The notes under the pieces are model-generated. The model did no database searches. It saw only the letters and a program-made list of their open reading frames with translations, and was not told where the DNA came from. Positions 59,745 through 64,000 of a stretch of 64,000 nucleotides of DNA are shown here, piece by piece. A program made the translations under genes and the position numbers. Location of the stretch: positions 27,219-91,218 of the forward strand of contig NZ_JAHWGP010000033.1 of the NCBI RefSeq assembly GCF_020873915.1. Reading direction: 5' to 3'. Position 1 is the first letter of the stretch. Each line of letters starts with the position of its first letter. The stretch comes from Streptomyces sp. DH5 (GTDB taxonomy: Bacteria > Actinomycetota > Actinomycetes > Streptomycetales > Streptomycetaceae).

Positions 59745-62126
59745 GTGGTGGATCAGCTGACGCAGCACGATCCGCGGCGTATCGGGCCGTTCGAGGTGCT
59801 GGGACGGCTGGGAGCCGGCGGCATGGGGCTGGTCTATCTCGCGCGCTCGGCGTCCGGCCGGCGGGTGGCGATCAAGACGGTCCGGACGGAGCTGGCCGAG
59901 GACCAGCTGTTCCGGGTCCGCTTCACGCGCGAGGTGGAGGCGGCCCGCGCGGTCTCCGGTTTCTACACGGCCGCCGTCGTGGACGCCGACCCGCGCGCCG
60001 CCGTGCCGTGGCTGGCCACCGCGTACGTCCCCGCGCCCTCCCTCGAGGAGATAGTGAACGAGTGCGGGCCGCTGCCCGCCCAGGCGGTGCGCTGGCTCGC
60101 GGCGGGCGTCGCGGAGGCGCTCCAGTCGATCCACGGCGCCGGTCTCGTCCACCGCGACCTCAAGCCGTCCAACGTCCTCGTCGTCGAGGACGGACCGCGA
60201 GTGATCGACTTCGGCATCGCCTCCGGCGTCTCGAACACGCGCCTGACCATGACGAACGTCGCCGTCGGCACCCCGGCCTACATGTCCCCGGAGCAGGCCA
60301 AGGACTCCCGCAGCGTCACCGGCGCGAGCGACGTCTTCTCCCTCGGCTCCATGCTGGTCTTCGCCGCCACCGGCCACCCTCCCTTCCACGGAGCCAACCC
60401 CGTCGAGACCGTCTTCATGCTGCTGCGCGAGGGCCCGGACCTCGACGGCCTCCCGGACGAGCTGCGGCCGCTCATCGAGGCGTGCATGCAGATGGAGGCC
60501 ACGGCCCGCCCCAACCCCGCCGACCTCCAGGCGCAGCTCGCCCCGCACCTCTTCGGCTCCGGATCGGACGACAGCGGTACGGCCTCGGCCTGGCTGCCCG
60601 AGCGTGCGGTGAGCCTGATCGAGACCCGCCGGGGCGGCCGTCCGGCGCCCAGACCGGCGCACGGCACGGGCCGCAGCGCAGGCGGCGCCCGTCCCGCCGT
60701 ACCGCCCCCGCCCCCGCACGATCCCGTGGTCCCGCCGCCCCCGTCCCGGCCGGCGCCGCTGGGGGCGCACGCCGGCGCGGCCGTGGGCGTCGGCGCACCC
60801 GGCACCGGACCCGTGCGGCTGGCCGGCGCCGCGGTGCCCATCGGTCCCGGCCCGCGCGTCGCCGACACGCGCGCGGCCGCCGTGAAGGCACCTCCGCCGG
60901 AGGCGGCCCTCGCCGCCACCTGGTCCAAGCCCCGCCCCGGCGTCAACGGCGCCGACCCTGCCGTACCGGCGCCCGCCGCCGCGCCGGAGCACCCCAGCGG
61001 CTGGCGGCCCTGGCGCTTCCGCATGTCCAACGACGTCTGGGGGACCCCGGCCGTCGACGGCGACCTCGTCTACGTCACCTCCTTCGAGGTCCACGCCCTC
61101 GACGTCGCCACCGGCCGGCGCCGCTTCAAGACCCGCGACGTCGCCTGGTCGATGGCGGTCGCCGACGGACGCATCCACGCCTCCGACGGCCCCACCCTCT
61201 TCGCCCTCGACGCCCGCGAGGGCGGCGACCTGTGGCGGCTGTCCACGGACGCCTGGGTGTACTCCCTCCAGGCCGACCGCGGCACGGTCGTCACCGGCAC
61301 GCGCGGCGGCGGCGTGCAGGCGTGGGAGGCGGCCACCGGCCAGAAGCTGTGGGAGGTCACCGGCTGCCAGAGCGACTTCGAGTCCCCGGAGGGCGGGCCG
61401 TCCGTCCACGACGGCACCGTCTTCCTCTGGCAGGACGCCCGGCTGCGCGCCCTGGACGCCCGCACCGGCGACGAGCGCTGGTCCTATCCCATCGGTGACG
61501 CGGCATCCTGCGGCGGCGTCCCGCTCCGCCTCACCCACGCCCCCGACGGTTACGTCTACGTCTGTGCCGGAACCCGCGTGCTCGCGATGGAGGTCACCTC
61601 GGGGCACGTGCGCTGGCACTTCGAGGCGCCGGCGGTCTTCCTCTGCCCGCCCGCCTTCGTCCCGGGGCCCGCGGTGACCGGCGGCGGCGTGTACCTGGCC
61701 GACTACCTCGGCACGGTCTACGCCCTCGACGCCACCGACGGCCGCGACCGCTGGCGCATCGCCACCGAGTCCCGCGCCTCGACCGAACCGGTCCTGGTCG
61801 CCGCCGGCCACGTCCACGTGGGCAGCGGCAAGGGCCTCTACACCCTGGACGCGGTCACCGGCACGCCCAAGTGGCGCTTCCAGTCGGGCGGCGAGATCGT
61901 GGGTGCCCCCGCGGTCGCCGAGGGCCGCATCCACTTCGGCTCCAGCGACCACCTGCTGTACACGCTGAAGGCCGACGACGGACGCCTGAGGTGGAAGCTC
62001 GCGACCGGCGGCGAGATCACCGGTTCCCCGGTGGTCCGGGACGGCGTGGTGTACGCGTGCAGCAAGGACCGCTGCGTGTACGCGCTGGACGCGGAGAAGG
62101 GGACGGGCACGGCCCGCACGACGTAG
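59745..62126 (+). CDS. afsK: Serine/threonine protein kinase AfsK
   Basis: This 793-residue kinase controls secondary metabolism and hyphal growth. The Hanks kinase domain spans about residues 14-275: the glycine loop [15 protein letters not shown], Lys44 in VAIKTV, the catalytic HRDLKPSN and DFGIASG. The activation loop keeps Thr165 and Thr168 ([11 protein letters not shown]), and Thr168 is the reported AfsK autophosphorylation site. A Pro/Ala-rich linker (about 290-430) leads to a C-terminal PQQ/beta-propeller domain with repeated W-x-x-x-blades ([21 protein letters not shown] onward). AfsK phosphorylates AfsR and DivIVA. GTG 59745 follows GGGGAGG; GTG 59748 is possible. Probable afsR lies outside this window. 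Confidence 0.95.
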   Translation: MVDQLTQHDPRRIGPFEVLGRLGAGGMGLVYLARSASGRRVAIKTVRTELAEDQLFRVRFTREVEAARAVSGFYTAAVVDADPRAAVPWLATAYVPAPSLEEIVNECGPLPAQAVRWLAAGVAEALQSIHGAGLVHRDLKPSNVLVVEDGPRVIDFGIASGVSNTRLTMTNVAVGTPAYMSPEQAKDSRSVTGASDVFSLGSMLVFAATGHPPFHGANPVETVFMLLREGPDLDGLPDELRPLIEACMQMEATARPNPADLQAQLAPHLFGSGSDDSGTASAWLPERAVSLIETRRGGRPAPRPAHGTGRSAGGARPAVPPPPPHDPVVPPPPSRPAPLGAHAGAAVGVGAPGTGPVRLAGAAVPIGPGPRVADTRAAAVKAPPPEAALAATWSKPRPGVNGADPAVPAPAAAPEHPSGWRPWRFRMSNDVWGTPAVDGDLVYVTSFEVHALDVATGRRRFKTRDVAWSMAVADGRIHASDGPTLFALDAREGGDLWRLSTDAWVYSLQADRGTVVTGTRGGGVQAWEAATGQKLWEVTGCQSDFESPEGGPSVHDGTVFLWQDARLRALDARTGDERWSYPIGDAASCGGVPLRLTHAPDGYVYVCAGTRVLAMEVTSGHVRWHFEAPAVFLCPPAFVPGPAVTGGGVYLADYLGTVYALDATDGRDRWRIATESRASTEPVLVAAGHVHVGSGKGLYTLDAVTGTPKWRFQSGGEIVGAPAVAEGRIHFGSSDHLLYTLKADDGRLRWKLATGGEITGSPVVRDGVVYACSKDRCVYALDAEKGTGTARTT

Positions 62127-62237
62127 ACACGGGCCCCGGGCCGGCCGGCCGCTCCCGGGGGCCGGCGTCACGCCGGGTGCACGACGGCCGCCGGACGGTG
62201 ACATGCCCGTGACACTGGAGTCGCTAGCCTGTCATGC

Positions 62238-62774
62238 ATGACTCCACGGGGGAACACTCTCAAGCTCACAGCGGTCTCGGCCCTGGTCGTCCTGACCCTC
62301 ACCGGCTTCTCCACCGGCCGTGGAAACGGCAGCGGCGACGGGGGAGACGGCGGAGGCTGCAGCAGCTCGTCCCAGAACCACGACTCGTCGTCCGGCTCCG
62401 GGAGCGGCTCGCACCGGGACTACGACGATGACGACGACAACGACGACACGGGCAGCTCGAGCGGCGGCGGCAGCAGCAGCGGCGAAGGCACGTTCTCGTC
62501 CCTCCAGGACGCCACGGTGGAACTGCTGACCTGCGTCTCGCGGAAGGCCCCCTACGCCACCGTCGAGGTCGCCAACCCCAACACCGTCGACGGCACCTTC
62601 ACGGTCGAGGTGACCTTCGACAGCAGCACCGGCGGCACGGTCGTCACCCGGACCGCGACGGTCGACGTCCCGGCGGGCGGGACGGCGACGGCCCGCGTCG
62701 AGGTGGACGACACCGCGTACGTCTCCCGCATACACGACTGCATCCCGACCCCGTACGCGACGGCGACCCGCTGA
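62238..62774 (+). CDS. Secreted Ser/Gly/Asp-rich protein downstream of afsK
   Basis: This 178-residue exported protein has a signal peptide (NTLKLTAVSALVVLTLTGFS), a low-complexity region of about 60 residues (SSSSQNHDSSSGSGSGSHRD, DDDDDNDDTGSSSGGGSSSG) and a C-terminal domain that looks like an immunoglobulin-like beta-sandwich (VEVANPNTVDGTFTVEVTFD, TRTATVDVPAGGTATARVEV). The place of a lipobox Cys is taken by Phe (LTGF), so it is probably released rather than lipidated. ATG 62238 is in the signal context; an overlapping ATG at 62234 is in another frame. A perfect hairpin follows 30 bases after the stop. The function is unknown. Confidence 0.82.
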   Translation: MTPRGNTLKLTAVSALVVLTLTGFSTGRGNGSGDGGDGGGCSSSSQNHDSSSGSGSGSHRDYDDDDDNDDTGSSSGGGSSSGEGTFSSLQDATVELLTCVSRKAPYATVEVANPNTVDGTFTVEVTFDSSTGGTVVTRTATVDVPAGGTATARVEVDDTAYVSRIHDCIPTPYATATR

Positions 62775-62834
62775 CCGGCTGACCCGCTGACCCGCTGACC
62801 CGCTGACCCGCCGGACCGGCCGGTCCGGCGGGTC
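62773..62834. terminator. Tandem 9-mers and perfect hairpin terminator
   Basis: The stop is followed by about four CGCTGACCC units and then a perfect 13-bp stem, GACCCGCCGGACC at 62805-62817 with its complement at 62822-62834 and a GGCC centre. It is a strong terminator of the afsK-region transcript. Confidence 0.85.
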
Positions 62835-62934
62835 CGGCCGCGGCCGGTCGGACCCGCCGCGGCCGGTCCCCCCGTGCGTGAAGGACGTCTACCTGCCCCA
62901 CCCAGGGCCAGGGTCAGGGCCGGCGGAGCGGGCA

Positions 62935-63113
62935 TGTTGGTGTCGAGCGTCCTTCGGCGGGAGGACGTGACCGGCGCGGAGGTTCTCACCCGCTCGCAGG
63001 ACGTCGCCGTACCCGGGGCCGGGACGGTGCCGAGCCGGGTGGAGACCGGCGACGAGGACGCGACCCGCATCGCCGCATGCGACCCCGAGATGATCGCCGA
63101 GTCGGCCGGCTGA
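62935..63113 (+). CDS. Small acidic open frame, uncertain
   Basis: From ATG 62935 the frame encodes 59 residues (MLVSSVLRREDVTGAEVLTR, then acidic ETGDEDATRIAACDPEMIAES) with near-normal GC at third positions. No ribosome-binding site of note and no recognised domain are present. It could be a fragment of a larger decayed gene. Weak support only. Confidence 0.2.
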
Positions 63114-63183
63114 CCCGACCTGGGATCACAGGTGACCGTTGGGCCACTCGCTTCTTCGTCAGTGTCGTGCTTCCGCGACCCGC

Positions 63184-63256
63184 GTCAAGGGCGCTGCGTT
63201 CCGCTGCGCTCCACTCCGCGTCGCCTTCGGCGATGGGCCTACGGCCCACCCTTGAC
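63184..63256. repeat. Multi-hairpin inverted repeat
   Basis: GTCAAGGG (63184-63191) pairs with CCCTTGAC (63249-63256). Inside are the hairpins CGCC-TTC-GGCG at 63222-63232 and GGGCC-TAC-GGCCC at 63235-63247, and a duplicated CGCTGCG-type run at 63192-63210. The whole can fold as one branched structure. No gene overlaps it convincingly. Confidence 0.6.
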
Positions 63257-63387
63257 CCGGCCCGCTCCAGCACGGGGGAGAAGCGAGCGAGCGGCCGGAG
63301 GAAAGCGGGGGCCAGGGCACGCTTGCGATCCGAGGCCCGCTGACCAGTCCCCCGCATTCACGGACGCACCCCCACTTCACCGGCACG

Positions 63388-63640
63388 CCGGGCCGGCTGG
63401 GCGGCGAACGGTGGATGGTGGGTGGTGGGTGGTGGGTGGTGAGTAGTGGGCCGCATCCGCGTCTTGGCCCCACACCGGGCCGGCTGGGCGGTGGATGGTG
63501 AGTGGTGAGTAGTGGGCCGCATCCGCGTCTTGGCCCCACACCGGGCCGGCTGGGCGGTGGATGGTGAGTGGTGAGTAGTGGGCCGCATCCGCGTCTTGGC
63601 CCCACACCGGGCCGGCTGGGCGGCGAACGGTGGGTGGGGA
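63388..63640. repeat. 66-bp minisatellite
   Basis: The block beginning CCGGGCCGGCTGGGCGG occurs at 63388, 63475, 63541 and 63607. The intervening GAGTAGTGGGCCGCATCCGC segments at 63441, 63507 and 63573 are exactly 66 bases apart. Two full units are identical, and the first is longer because a GTGGGTG run is expanded. The period is a multiple of three, so all minus-strand frames stay open, but no start signals or sensible proteins appear. Confidence 0.92.
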
Positions 63641-63799
63641 CCGCGGCCAGGGCCTCGCCGACTGGTGAGGTGAGAGGGCGGGTGGACGTGTACTGGGCAG
63701 GTCCACGGGTGGCGCGTCGACGACCGCCAGCCGGGGCGGTCAGTGGTCGCCCGCCCCGGGCCAGAAACCGATGGCTGTCGGGTGATGGCCGGTGGCTGC

Positions 63800-63902
63800 C
63801 GGGTGGTGATTGGAGCGTTTCTCCGCCCCTTCGCTCTGGCCCACGGCCTCTGCCTCCCACCTTGCCTCCCCCCTCTTGGAGAAAAGGTCCAATCACCACC
63901 CG
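63800..63902. repeat. Large imperfect inverted repeat, MITE-like
   Basis: Arms of 25 bases face each other across 53 bases. CGGGTGGTGATTGGA (63800-63814) then TTTCTCC (63818-63824) on the left mirror GGAGAAA (63878-63884) and TCCAATCACCACCCG (63888-63902) on the right, with one 3-base mismatch block. The loop is a pyrimidine-rich strand. No transposase is nearby. It may be a non-autonomous element or a large regulatory hairpin of the next gene. Confidence 0.6.
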
Positions 63903-64000
63903 ACGGGTAGAAATTGGCAGATGTGTCCCACCTGCTGCCACCATCCCGCCTGCCAGGCCCCCGCCCCCGCCCGGCCCCGCCGGAGCACGCCCACACCACC

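Noticed and set aside
63358-63999. Repeat protein encoded by minus-strand frames through the 66-bp array
   Set aside because: Three overlapping frames are all open because the period is a multiple of three. None has a ribosome-binding site or sensible composition. The array also lacks CRISPR spacing.

Overview
The window is chromosomal DNA of a Streptomyces-type actinomycete. The evidence is a GC content of roughly 70 to 75 percent, strong GC bias at third codon positions, frequent GTG and TTG starts, ATGA/GTGA start-stop overlaps within operons, a conservon (cvn) operon, and a KbpA-like/AfsK pair. From serC through the carboxylase cluster, pdxH, citrate synthase, the DmdR1-type regulator, purU and afsK, the gene order looks like the S. 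coelicolor SCO43xx-SCO442x region as I remember it; I could not check this by search. Only one convincing gene, the hydrolase at 40824, contains a TTA codon, the usual mark of bldA control.

Layout. 1-9345: the end of a MarR regulator, an MFS exporter, two Uma2-family genes sharing a 26-bp upstream box, an RNA 2',3'-cyclic phosphodiesterase, a 29-residue membrane peptide, an aldo/keto reductase, an SGNH hydrolase, an anchored extracellular protein, and a TetR repressor divergent from a DrrAB-type ABC exporter. 9374-17700: an acetyltransferase-like protein, serC, a 13-bp minisatellite, and a conservon (cvnA-B-C-D-E plus a second P450) joined by short overlaps. 17989-23192: an FAD/Fe-S dehydrogenase, a NUDIX hydrolase, an EamA transporter and a HigBA-like toxin-antitoxin pair.

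23354-33514 is one long catabolic operon: DinB/MDMPI-fold protein, AtuA-like protein, acyl-CoA carboxylase beta and biotin-carrying alpha subunits, acyl-CoA dehydrogenase, 4CL-like ligase, enoyl-CoA hydratase and TetR. Together they would activate, dehydrogenate, carboxylate and hydrate a branched or terpenoid acid. 33518-46299: a CxxC protein, pdxH, citrate synthase, a compact three-way-junction inverted repeat followed by a broken IscB remnant, a PAS protein, a SIS protein, dmdR1, a hydrolase lacking its serine nucleophile, a primase-like protein, an XRE-TPR regulator and a proline-rich membrane protein.

46377-64000: an amino-acid-type binding lipoprotein, purU, an ECF sigma factor with an anti-sigma factor carrying an MDMPI-like domain, a STAS protein, an EF-hand protein, an RsbW-like ATPase, an MFS pseudogene with four frameshifts, an FAD monooxygenase, two PNPOx-fold proteins, a TetR regulator, a VOC protein (KbpA candidate), afsK and a small secreted protein. 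The last 1.2 kb has no convincing gene but holds a 66-bp minisatellite and a long 25-bp-arm inverted repeat.
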